DNA of 64,000 bases from Vandiemenella viatica (taxonomy: Eukaryota; Arthropoda; Insecta; Orthoptera; Morabidae), in assembly GCA_031002005.1 (NCBI GenBank), contig CM061914.1, positions 190,606,685 to 190,670,684 on the forward strand, written 5' to 3'. The notes under the pieces are model-generated. The model did not search any database. It worked only from the letters and a program-made list of their open reading frames with translations, and was not told where the DNA came from. Positions 45,560-55,800 of this stretch are shown in pieces. How positions within the stretch are numbered: position 1 is the first letter of the stretch; each line of letters begins with the position of its first letter. Made by a program: the position numbers and the translations under genes.

Positions 45560-46185
45560 CACAGGATACAGGATACAGGATACAGGATACTATTTTGGGA
45601 TAAATATCGGAAGTTGTAACGAAATTTTAGAAACTACCTGAATGGTGACAGACAGATGGGTAGCGTGTACTAGTCCCCGTAATGCTGCATCGGTCACACA
45701 GGCTTTATTTCTCTCGCAGTCACTTTGTGTCTGATTTGTTTAAAAATTTCATGTATAGGCGCAACTTACAGATGTTGATTTGCGTTGCACCAGACTACTA
45801 TTTTATGTTTACCTAAAAGTTTTACAATTTGGATCTCTTCGTGAGACAGGCACAGTGCTAGAATGACATGGTGATGCCCTACCCGTCGTATTGTCCAATT
45901 CCGTGCCTTTTGGGAAAACTTTTACGTAATTTACAGCATTCTATATCCAGTTCTAGCAATAAAATTAACCGGGATAGAACACAACGTTATCCCTCACTCT
46001 TTTAAAATGATGTGTGTCTCTAATGTTTCTGTACTTCTGTTATAGCCACTTGTATACATTACAAAGTATTCTTGTATAGCGATATATTAGACCTCATTTC
46101 CTGAAAATCTTAAATATTTGATCTACTAGTACTGCCAACATTTCTGCTATATTTCACAACTTTTGTCTTGCTTTGATTTATATTC
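45560..46185 (-). repeat. dispersed repeat R (antisense) and LINE-3fam scraps
   Basis: gacagacagatgggtagcgtg, cggtcacacaggctttatttctctcgcagtcac and cctaaaagttttac match 32148-32590 in reverse. A gatacag heptamer repeated four times opens the stretch (about 45561-45590). At 46000-46185 short antisense LINE-3fam blocks follow (ttctgctatatttcacaac, cttgctttgatttatattcag). Confidence 0.55.
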
Positions 46186-46304
46186 AGCCATCGCAATTAA
46201 ATTAAACTGAATTTAGGGGAACTTTAGTACTAAATAATAATGTTGGGTCTGTGCAGATATTTCATATCTTTATTCCGTCATGTCTTTATTACGTCATCCC
46301 TTCC

Positions 46305-46688
46305 TTACAATTCACCCGAGCGGCTGGCTTTGTACGCTCCCTCTATCTGAGATCGGTCTGTGTCGTAGATGGCGCGGCTGTTGACGTAGATTGTCGGTCT
46401 GCCGTCGCCCGCCTCGCAGCCGGCTGACGAAGACACGATGCCGATGATTTTCCCTGTCTGGAGGTCCGTGAGAGGAGCCCCGTCGTCCTCTATGCACGGG
46501 CCTTCCAGTCTCACCCCGCAGAACTGAGAGTCCGTGAGGTTGGTTGCGAGGCCGAGCTTAATCCGACACTCCTCGGAGTCGATGATCTTCACCACGGCCG
46601 TCTTGAGCACGTCCGCCGTGGGTCGGCCCCAGCCAGACACTGTCGCCAGGGAGCCGGGAGACGGCAAGTCTTTCGACAGGAATGCGGG
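46305..46688 (-). CDS. serine protease homologue, terminal exon
   Basis: 127 codons plus TAA, read leftward from 46688. The 3' splice site is ttgacacag immediately above 46688, after a T-rich tract; phase 0. It begins PAFLSKDLPSPGSLATVSGWG, the conserved block before trypsin Cys/Gly loops. Cys pairs lie at EEC, FCG, PC and GC. Where active proteases have CxGDSGGPL, this has CIEDDGAPL: the Ser195 position is Asp and Gly193 is Glu. Residue 189, six before, is Gly instead of the trypsin Asp. The SWG segment is SSS. The fold should be kept but catalysis lost; such homologues act as regulators in insect immune and clotting cascades. Start and signal peptide lie outside the exons seen. Confidence 0.88.
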   Translation of the reverse strand, partial: PAFLSKDLPSPGSLATVSGWGRPTADVLKTAVVKIIDSEECRIKLGLATNLTDSQFCGVRLEGPCIEDDGAPLTDLQTGKIIGIVSSSAGCEAGDGRPTIYVNSRAIYDTDRSQIEGAYKASRSGEL

Positions 46689-46944
46689 CTGTGTCAAAGA
46701 ACAACACAAAGTATCACTATCCTTTGAAGCTCACAACCAGCTACCTAATACTGTACAGTGACTAATAATGTAAAAAAAACGGTTTTGTTCTGATTTAAAA
46801 AAAAAAAAAAAAAAAACATGAAAAAACTGAAAAAAAAAAACAGATTTTTTTCCTGGGACATTTTTTTTCATAATTACTAAATTTCAAATTTTTAAGGCAT
46901 TTATCGTTTAATATGACTGTTTTAGAGTTTATACTATTTACTTG

Positions 46945-47165
46945 AGCGTTCTGGTAGCTCAGTGGCTAAGGCGCTTGCTTTCAAAACGTTCGCTGCTCCT
47001 GTCCCGGACACGAATCCCGGCAGGCGTAGGAATTTCGAGACTTGTGTTTAATCATATGAGCTATGCCAGGACGCTCCGTGGTTCGGATTCCACGTTAAAC
47101 TGTAGGTCCCAGAGGAAAGGAACTGGCCGTCCTACCTCTTACACAATGGCTTAGTATGCATCCTT
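46945..47165 (+). mobile_element. tRNA-derived SINE-C with a different head
   Basis: The tRNA-like head (ggtagctcagtggctaaggcg, box B cacgaatcccggc) differs from the SINE-C copy at 11603. The tail (gtggttcggattccacg, ttaaactgtaggtccc) is shared. It lies in the long intron of the minus-strand protease homologue. Confidence 0.7.
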
Positions 47166-47317
47166 CGGGAGGATCCAAGCAACGTTCGGATTGTGGAGTA
47201 AGTTAAGTTTTACTAATTACTTATCTTAATGCAATGTTGTTGTAGGCCATTTTTCCGCAGTTGCTCAGTAAATTAATTCATAAAATAACGCCAATGCAAC
47301 TGTATTATTGAATAGGT

Positions 47318-47366
47318 TTATTGCCGTACGCGTTTCGCCTCTCCTCGAGGCATCATCAGCGACGAA
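47318..47366 (-). ncRNA. hammerhead-ribozyme-like motif
   Basis: Minus strand: CTGATGA (47359-47353), a perfect 5-bp stem II gcctc/gaggc with loop gagga and one extra T before it, GAAAC (47336-47332), acgcgt, then GTA (47329-47327). Stem I can form 4 pairs (cggc after the site, gtcg before the core, one wobble). This has the best stem II of the set. Confidence 0.55.
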
Positions 47367-47369
47367 TTA

Positions 47370-48460
47370 TTTACATTAGTGGATTTGAGGATAGTAACCC
47401 CTCATCTTTGCTTTCTCTCCAAAGCATATTTCCATTACAGCCATTTGTCTTTGCTGTTGTGTACACTATCTTAATTTTTAAATCTACTATATTTTTCTGG
47501 TTCAGTAGGAAAAAAAATACAAAAATATTGGCAACATTGACTGAAGTTATCTTTTACGAACAGGGACTTCCCGAAAAGGATACGTTGCGTAGGTTGCGTC
47601 AGAAGGAGTCCCCGTTCCCCGTTGTTTGGATTGATACTTGCTATTTGAACCAGTGCTGCCAGCCCTACAAATTTATCTGCAGACCTACGGATCTTTTCAA
47701 AAAAATTAGGAATTTTAAATTTATCTACGGTTTTTTTACTCTTCTTATTACTTATTTTGCTTTCCTTATATTCATATACTTGTTAAACTCGCAGCGTATA
47801 GTGATACTGAGTCATTAAATTGTCAGTAATCATGAATCATTTCGTTGCAACCGCTTGCGTAAACCAACGATTGAAAAGAAATAAAGCTTCTATTTTGTAT
47901 GATAATAGATTTAAATTCAATCTTAAAAGACCTTAATACAGAACTATCGGCGCAGTCTTTATGCACAATGTATACTTTTTTCACAATTTAAAATCGCAAT
48001 CTCAAAAGCTTTAGCGTTCAATACAACCAGTAAATGAAAATGTAACTATTTCTGAAGTTAAGGATCTGGAGGAGACAGAATAAGAAACAGAAAATTCCGA
48101 CACCGACTGAACTAGTGTTGGTAGTACTGATACTAGTGAATGTGGTACTGACATAGAGGATGAATAAAAATTATGTTCCTATATAGATATATTTATGAAT
48201 CATTATGTAAGACATTATATGATTTAATAAGATTTAAAACACACATGTAAAATGTAAGTTCCGTAAATAAAATTATAATTTATAAAATATATTGTTTTCT
48301 GATAAAAAAAAAAAAAAAATTTAGAAAAAAAAACAAGGGTGCTAGGTTTTTTTTCACAAATCTGAAAAGAACAGTGAAACCATAAACTACTCACTTACAT
48401 GACGTATTCCTCATCTACAATGTACCAACAAATAGACTATCCTAATCTAAAATAAGAACA
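47370..48460. other. no recognisable gene (intron)
   Basis: AT-rich intron of the protease homologue. A 165-codon frame (47321-47818) starts inside the hammerhead-like repeat and runs through AT-rich sequence. It has no domain, and I do not accept it. A/T runs at 48305-48335. Confidence 0.45.
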
Positions 48461-48464
48461 GCAC

Positions 48465-49055
48465 TTTATGGTGGCAACGCATGGACTTTAGGAATACCAG
48501 AAAGAAAGAAAATTGAAGCATTTGAAATTTGGTGCCACAGAAGAATGCTGAAAATTAAGTGGACTGATAAGGTACGAAATGAACGAGTTCTGGAAATGAT
48601 GGGTGAGATTTTTTTTTTAACTGTTTTACGTCTCTTAACAGCGAGATCTTTATAGACGGGAAAGGATGGGGGGAAGGAATTCGGCCATGGCCTTTTTGAA
48701 GGAAGCATCCCGGCATATGCCTGGAGTGATTTGGGAAACTATGGAAAACCCAAGTCTGGATGCTCGGATGGGGTGATGGGCGAGGAAAGAAGTTTGTGGA
48801 AGAAGTTTACGGGAAGAAGAGACAGGCTGGTAGGTCATATTTTGAGACATGCTGGATTGGTTAATTTGTTGGTGGAGGGAACAGTCGAAGATAAGAACTG
48901 TAGAGAAAGACAGAGATTAAATTATATGAAGCAGAGAATTGAGGACGTGGCTTGTATGGGATATGTAGAGATGAAGAGGTTAGCATAAGATAGGAAGGGA
49001 TGGAGGATTGCATCAAACCTGTAGAAAGAGTGATTACAACAACAACAAAAAAATC
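48465..49055 (+). mobile_element. LINE-3fam 3' end, split by a SINE
   Basis: Reads from tatggtggcaacgcatggac through VRNERVLEMMGE, is interrupted at 48608-48773, then resumes GEERSLWKKFTGRRDRLVGH and HAGLVNLLVEGTVEDKNC. It ends in ggaggattgcatcaaacc and tgattacaacaac. It lies in the intron of the minus-strand protease homologue. Confidence 0.87.
48608..48773 (-). mobile_element. SINE-A, 5'-truncated, nested in LINE-3fam
   Basis: T-run, the antisense tail (ctgttttacgtctcttaacagcgag) and body up to ggatgctcgg. The flanking duplication is tgatgggtgag on the left and tgatgggcgag on the right. The LINE frame is restored if it is removed. Confidence 0.9.
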
Positions 49056-49079
49056 TACAATAAAGCTATATCAAGACTT

Positions 49080-49450
49080 TAAACTGATGAAAGACTGTGT
49101 ATCTATACTAATATCATAAATGGGAAAGTAATTTTGTGTTTTTTTCTGTCTATTACGTTTTGACGATTAAATTGCTAAGCCGATTATGATGCAATTTGAC
49201 AAGTATATTCTGTGTATCATTACAAAGTACATAGGATATTTTTTCTGGATAAATAAATTGTAACGATATTTTAAAAACTAACTTGAGGATGACAGACAGA
49301 TGGATAGCGTGTGTGAGTCTCTGTAATGTTATATCGGTCACTCAGGCTTTGTTTCTCTCGCAGTCAGTTTGTGTATGATCTGTTTATAAATTTCGTGTAC
49401 AGCCGCACTTTAGGTAGATTTGCCTTGGACCTGCCCACTCCTGTCCGCAA
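49080..49450 (-). repeat. dispersed repeat R (antisense)
   Basis: tatactaatatcataaatggg, ttttgacgattaaattgctaagccg, gatgacagacagatggatagcgtg and tcactcaggctttgtttctctcgc correspond to the inverse of 32148-32590. The layout resembles the 3' tail of a widespread insect retroelement. Confidence 0.6.
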
Positions 49451-49673
49451 TCGATTCAGGAATTTCCAGATATTACAGTATTCTCTATGAACAAGTGCCA
49501 AGCGCTCCCAAGATATTGGGGACCTAAATTTTCTGCAACTTTGCTTTTGCCGTTACATGTGACCCAATTAGTTCCCGTGATGTTCGCAGGAAGCTTTTTG
49601 TGGATTCGAATCTCTGGACCGGTGGTGTATGGCCGTGCGGTGGGTGAACGCTTTCCCGTTCTACTTTGGTCGT

Positions 49674-49929
49674 TTTTTTTATTTATTTTTTTATTTTTAA
49701 CTGCTTTACGTCTCTTTTTAACACCGAGGTCTTTAGAGACGGGAAAGGATGGGGAGCAAGGAGTGGGAAGGAATTCGGCCATGGCCTTTTGAAGGAAGCA
49801 TTCCGGCATTTGCCTGGAGTGATTTGGGGAAACCATGGAAAACCCAAATCTGGATGCCCGGACGGGGATTCGAACCGCCGTCCTCCCGAATGCGAGGCGA
49901 GAACGCTAACCGTTACACGCCCCGCTCGG
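49674..49929 (-). mobile_element. SINE-A, full length, perfect 12-bp target duplication
   Basis: T-run, body, box B and head end at gccccgctcgg. Flanks are tactttggtcgt at 49662-49673 and 49930-49941. It lies in the protease homologue's intron. Confidence 0.95.
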
Positions 49930-49989
49930 TACTTTGGTCGTCTCATTGTTCGCAGTCACTTCTCTTCGGATACTGGGTGGCGTAATCCC

Positions 49990-50620
49990 TGACAGCTGAT
50001 AAGGCATGTCGAATGGGAAAGCCCGGTAGCGCGGGTTTATCGAACTGTCTTTATCTTGCAGGGGTCTTCGGTTCGAGTCCGGTGCAGGGGATGGGTTTTA
50101 ATAAAGTGGTGAGTCCGTCCTGTTTTGTCCTTTCACTCGTCAAAATAAGTAATACTAGAAGAGCCTAATACAAATGAGGAAAAATGAAAAAAGAAACACA
50201 GATGCTCGCTTAATGGCTATTAAAAAAAAATTTGCTAGGCTTTAGGTAACTTGTCACCAACATACAGGTGTTACTGAGGGCTACAACCACTTGTTTCGTG
50301 TGAGATAATGAGAGCCAAATAGAACGGTTTTTAAGCGGTTTTCCGCAGCCATCAAGACGAATGCTGGGGTGGTCTCCAATCTTCACCTTATAAGTTACAC
50401 ATTACACCAACTAAAAACATTACACCTGTCACACGCCGAACATAGTTATACATTTCGCAGACACATGTAAACACTTGTGCCGTTAGTACTTACAAGGAAC
50501 ACCTTTCACCTCGAACTCTCGGAACGGCACGAAAACATGTTTAGAATAACAAGCGATCATAAACAAAACAGTGGTGTGTGTCATTTCCATGCAGAACGTT
50601 GCATTCTACCTCAAGTAACA
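49990..50620. other. no gene; weak repeat signatures (intron)
   Basis: A box B-like ggttcgagtccgg lies at about 50070. The block ttttccgcagccatcaagacgaatgctgggg at about 50338 looks like a known type of dispersed insect repeat that I cannot name. The rest is AT-rich. Confidence 0.35.
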
Positions 50621-50621
50621 T

Positions 50622-51414
50622 TTTAATAGAGAGAAACAAAGTAACAAGATATCAATACCATATGAAAGAAATTATATAATTTGATGACGTCAGTGTACCA
50701 TTACATTCTCAATCAACTTTGTGTGATTTACTATCAATTTGCTACACCTACGTATAAGCCTATGTTGTAATATGCTTGCCGAAAGCCAGGTTACGACATT
50801 AACATACCAAAATAATCATTTGAAAATGTAATTAGCGTTACTCTTGATATTGGACTGCATGAATGCGAAAATGATTTGGGAATGTGATAACGTGGCTTTA
50901 CTGAGGTGTGCACATTCTTCTCTTCCACTTTGTTTTAACCAATTCATCGAAATCCCGCATCTGTACTTTGAGGACTAATATAAGCACTATCAGGTGTGTG
51001 GTTCTGCTGTATATGGGCATTTTGCGCTATTTTTGTTTTTAACTGCATAACGTCTCTTAACAGCGAGGACTTTAATAGAGACAGGATAGGATGGGGTGCA
51101 AGGAATGGGAAGGAATTCGGCCATGGCCTCTTGAAGGAAGCATCGCGGCATTTGCCTGGAGTGATTTGGGGAAACCATGGAAAACCCAAATCTGGATGCC
51201 CGGACGGGGATTCGAACCGGCGACCTCCCGAATGCGAGCCGAGAACGCTAACCGTTACACCACCACTCTCGGTTTTTGCGCTATGTTAAGTAGTTTAAAC
51301 AGAGAGTTTTTTCCACTGTTGATTGAAAATGTGAAGATGTACTGACGTCATTGAATTATGTATAATTTCCTTCATATCGTATTAACATCTTGTTACTTTG
51401 TTTCTCTCTATTAA
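50622..51414. mobile_element. foldback/MITE with about 110-bp inverted arms
   Basis: tttaatagagagaaacaaagtaacaagat at 50622 returns inverted, ending at 51414. The arms continue with matching gaaattata and tgacgtcagt blocks to about 50735 and back to about 51300. The middle holds unique DNA and a nested SINE (51031-51273). No coding sequence. It lies in the intron. Confidence 0.72.
51031..51273 (-). mobile_element. SINE-A nested in the foldback element
   Basis: Antisense full-length SINE-A with perfect flanking ttttgcgctat at 51020-51030 and 51274-51284 (11 bp). Confidence 0.93.
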
Positions 51415-51668
51415 ACTGAGCGTGGTGGTGTAACGGTTAGCGTTCTGGCCTCGCATTCGGGAGGACGGTGGTTCGAATCCCCGTCCGGGCATCCAGATTT
51501 GGGTTTTCCATGGTTTCCCAAATCACTCCAGGCAAATTCCGGGATGCTTCATTCAAAAGTCCATGGCCGATTTCCTTCCCATTCCTTGCCCCCCCCCCCA
51601 CCCATCCTTTCCCGTCTCTAAATACCTTGCTGTTAAGAGACGTTAAGCAGTTAAAACAAAACAAAAAT
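51414..51668 (+). mobile_element. SINE-A, full length
   Basis: ctgagcgtggtggtgtaacgg head, complete box A and box B, full body with a C-run, end gttaagcagttaaaacaaaac. It starts exactly at the right end of the foldback element. Confidence 0.93.
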
Positions 51669-51714
51669 ACATATTTCAAATGAAGCGCTATGTCGATTTT
51701 GAATTTTAATTATA

Positions 51715-52374
51715 CAAGGGGTGATCAAATGAAAAGGTACGAAACGACACGGTGGGTGCAAAAGTAGAGTTTATTCAAAATATAGACCATAGGCCTGAGC
51801 ACAACGATCCCACTGATGAACAAGCCGCAGGATTCCTTGTTCCCAGAATTCCTGTGGCCGTGACGAGACCCAGTCCTTCACAGCGTCCTAGAGTTCGTCG
51901 TCCGAGTTGAAGCGCTTCCCTTTCAGGTGTTTCTTCAGTGGACCAAACACATGGAAATCGCAGGGCGACGTGTCCGGACTGTAGGGCGGATGGTCCAACG
52001 TCTCCCACATGAACTTGGCCAGTTCCATGTGTGTGACTCTGGAGACGTGTGGACGCGCGTTATCGTGGAGCAGAACCACACCCTCCGTGAGCAGCCCCGG
52101 TCTTTTGTTCTCGATGGACCTGCGTAGGCGTCGGAGTGTCTCACAGTACACATCCCACACCTGTACGCCATCCTGTCCTCATACGGACTGCCGCATCATT
52201 TGGACGCCGCTTTTGATGATAGCCTCTGCTCTCTACTGCGCATGCTCCGATCCCAGTCAGAGACTCCAATAGCATCCCGAGATGTCTTACTACGTTCTCC
52301 CATGGCGGAATATGCAAATATTTAACTGTTACGTTTTAACGTCGTTTCGTACCTTTTCATTTGATCACCCCTTG
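51715..52374 (-). mobile_element. mariner, internally deleted, 660 bp
   Basis: The ends are caaggggtgatcaaatgaaaa... and its exact inverse, identical over about 34 bp, with TA on both sides (51713-51714 and 52375-52376). Minus-strand coding starts MGERSKTSRDAIGVSD near 52303, then jumps to VWDVYCETLRRLRR. VVLLHDNARPHVS (second Asp) and YSPDTSPCDFH (third Asp, 34 residues on; DD34D) follow. After one in-frame stop (DDEL-stop-DAVKDW) it reaches the normal C-terminal end at about 51775. The DNA-binding domain and first Asp are deleted. Inserted in the protease homologue's long intron. Confidence 0.93.
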
Positions 52375-52606
52375 TAATTTAATGTTACATTTTATTAGTG
52401 TGAAACAGTGCTATATAACTGAATTATTGATTATGTGCTATGGCGATAAGATAAATAAATAAATTAACATCTAGTAATAAAGATATGGTTTTCTTTTATA
52501 AAAAATCATAAAAAATATATATATATATTTTTTTTTTTACGAACAAACGGTTCTTACTTTGAGGTCGAATCTCCAATTTTTACTTTCGATAAAAATAAAT
52601 AATTAC

Positions 52607-52858
52607 CTCCATCGACAGACTATATGCGAAGAAATCCTTGATGGCGATGACTGCTACGTCGTAGTCGAGGTGAGTGGGGTGAGTCCAGATCTCCTCCCCC
52701 GCGTAGGCGGTGCCGTCTGCCAGCTGTTTGATGGACCCGGCTCGCACGGTTATGGCCGTCGCTGTTTTGTTCTTCACGCAGTGTGCCGCCGTCACAGCGT
52801 ACTTTGAGAGCAGGATGAACCCCGAGCAGAGGAAGGCTTTCCCCTCCTCCACCGACAC
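52607..52858 (-). CDS. serine protease homologue, internal exon with His and Asp of the triad
   Basis: 84 codons, phase 0 at both ends. The 3' splice site is tttcgcag directly above 52858. The 5' splice site is atggag|gtaatt, with the GT at 52606-52605. It begins VSVEEGKAFLCSGFILLSKY, then AVTAAHC (catalytic His57 in the standard TAAHC motif and the Cys42-Cys58 pair). It ends with HPTHLDYDVAVIAIKDF (catalytic Asp102 in DVAV). Its last residues, AYSLSME, join in frame with PAFLSKDLP of 46305-46688, as in trypsins. The activation-site exon (IVGG type) should lie further upstream. I did not find it between the array and 64000, so it may be outside the window. Confidence 0.9.
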
Positions 52859-52865
52859 CTGCGAA

Positions 52866-55800
52866 ACGTTTAGGCTCAACATTGTTTAACAATAAAAGTG
52901 TTAAATGAAAGCTTCACGGGTGTCCATTTACATAATAAAAGTGTTGTCTACATCTACATCCACACTCTGCAAATCACAGTTTTGGTTCAACTTTGTTTAA
53001 CAATAAAAGTGTTCAATGAAAGCTTCACGGGTGTCCATTTACATAATAAAAGTGTTGTCTACATCCACATCCACACTCTGCAAATCACAGTTTGTGTTCA
53101 ACGAAAGCTTCACGGGTGTCCATGTACATAATAAAAGTGTTGTCTACATCTACATCCACACTCTGCAAATCACAGTTTTGGTTCAACTTTGTTTAACAAT
53201 AAAAGTGTTCAATGAAAGCTTCACGGGTGTCCATTTACATAATAAAAGTGTTGTCTACATCTACATCCACACTCTGCAAATCACAGTTTTGGTTCAACTT
53301 TGTTTAACAATAAAAGTGTTCAATGAAAACTTCACGGGTGTCCATTTACATAATAAAAGTGTTGTCTACATCTACATCCACACTCTGCAAATCACAGTTT
53401 TGGTTCAACTTTGTTTAACAATAAAAGTCTTCAATGAAAACTTCACGGGTGTCCATTTACATAATAAAAGTGTTGTCTACATCCACATCCACACTCTGCA
53501 AATCACAGTTTTGGTTCAACTTTGTTTAACAATAAAAGTGTTCAATGAAAGCTTCACGGGTGTCCATTTACATAATAAAAGTGTTGTCTACATCCACATC
53601 CACACTCTGCAAATCACAGTTTGTGTTCAACGAAAGCTTCACGGGTGTCCATGTACATAATAAAAGTGTTGTCTACATCTACATCCACACTCTGCAAATC
53701 ACAGTTTTGGTTCAACTTTGTTTAACAATAAAAGTGTTCAATGAAAACTTCACGGGTGTCCATTTACATAATAAAAGTGTTGTCTACATCCACATCCACA
53801 CTCTGCAAATCACAGTTTGTGTTCAACGAAAGCTTCACGGGTGTCCATTTACATAATAAAAGTGTTGTCTACATCCACATCCACACTCTGCAAATCACAG
53901 TTTGTGTTCAACGAAAGCTTCACGGGTGTCCATGTACATAATAAAAGTGTTGTCTACATCTACATCCACACTCTGCAAATCACAGTTTTGGTTCAACTTT
54001 GTTTAACAATAAAAGTGTTCAATGAAAACTTCACGGGTGTCCATTTACATAATAAAAGTGTTGTCTACATCTACATCCACACTCTGCAAATCACAGTTTT
54101 GGTTCAACTTTGTTTAACAATAAAAGTGTTCAATGAAAACTTCACGGGTGTCCATTTACATAATAAAAGTGTTGTCTACATCCACATCCACACTCTGCAA
54201 ATCACAGTTTTGGTTCAACTTTGTTTAACAATAAAAGTGTTCAATGAAAGCTTCACGGGTGTCCATTTACATAATAAAAGTGTTGTCTACATCTACATCC
54301 ACACTCTGCAAATCACAGTTTTGGTTCAACTTTGTTTAACAATAAAAGTGTTCAATGAAAACTTCACGGGTGTCCATTTACATAATAAAAGTGTTGTCTA
54401 CATCTACATCCACACTCTGCAAATCACAGTTTTGGTTCAACTTTGTTTAACAATAAAAGTGTTCAATGAAAGCTTCACGGGTGTCCATTTACATAATAAA
54501 AGTGTTGTCTACATCTACATCCACACTCTGCAAATCACAGTTTTGGTTCAACTTTGTTTAACAATAAAAGTGTTCAATGAAAACTTCACGGGTGTCCATT
54601 TACATAATAAAAGTGTTGTCTACATCTACATCCACACTCTGCAAATCACAGTTTTGGTTCAACTTTGTTTAACAATAAAAGTGTTCAATGAAAGCTTCAC
54701 GGGTGTCCATTTACATATTAAAAGTGTTGATTACATCCACATCCACACTCTGCAAATCACAGTTTGTGTTCAACGAAAGCTTCACGGGTGTCCATGTACA
54801 TAATAAAAGTGTTGTCTACATCTACATCCACACTCTGCAAATCACAGTTTTGGTTCAACTTTGTTTAACAATAAAAGTGTTCAATGAAAGCTTCACGGGT
54901 GTCCATTTACATAATAAAATTGTCTACATCTACATCCACACTCTGCAAATCACAGTTTTGGTTCAACTTTGTTTAACAATAAAAGTGTTCAATGAAAACT
55001 TCACGGGTGTCCATTTACATAATAAAAGTGTTGTCTACATCTACATCCACACTCTGCAAATCACAGTTTTGGTTCAACTTTGTTTAACAATAAAAGTGTT
55101 CAATGAAAACTTCACGGGTGTCCATTTACATAATAAAAGTGTTGTCTACATCCACATCCACACTCTGCAAATCACAGTTTTGGTTCAACTTTGTTTAACA
55201 ATAAAAGTGTTCAATGAAAGCTTCACGGGTGTCCATTTACATAATAAAAGTGTTGTCTACATCCACATCCACACTCTGCAAATCACAGTTTGTGTTCAAC
55301 GAAAGCTTCACGGGTGTCCATGTACATAATAAAAGTGTTGTCTACATCTACATCCACACTCTGCAAATCACAGTTTTGGTTCAACTTTGTTTAACAATAA
55401 AAGTGTTCAATGAAAACTTCACGGGTGTCCATTTACATAATAAAAGTGTTGTCTACATCCACATCCACACTCTGCAAATCACAGTTTGTGTTCAACGAAA
55501 GCTTCACGGGTGTCCATGTACATAATAAAAGTGTTGTCTACATCTACATCCACACTCTGCAAATCACAGTTTTGGTTCAACTTTGTTTAACAATAAAAGT
55601 GTTCAATGAAAGCTTCACGGGTGTCCATTTACATAATAAAAGTGTTGTCTACATCTACATCCACACTCTGCAAATCACAGTTTTGGTTCAACTTTGTTTA
55701 ACAATAAAAGTGTTCAATGAAAGCTTCACGGGTGTCCATTTACATAATAAAAGTGTTGCCTACATCCACATCCACACTCTGCAAATCACAGTTTCGGTTC

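Noticed and set aside
47321..47818. 165-codon frame with hydrophobic segments
   Set aside because: It begins inside a hammerhead-like repeat, is composed of AT-rich codons, shows no domain and lies antisense in an intron.
3443..51668. Many tRNA-like box A/box B sequences read as functional tRNA genes
   Set aside because: They are heads of SINEs with conserved bodies and target duplications. None shows a complete cloverleaf with correct ends.
53817..54803. 328-codon frame with 37-residue repeats
   Set aside because: It is a chance frame through the 111-bp tandem array (111 = 3 x 37). It has no start context and is broken by each 85-bp unit. It is antisense to the intron of the protease homologue.
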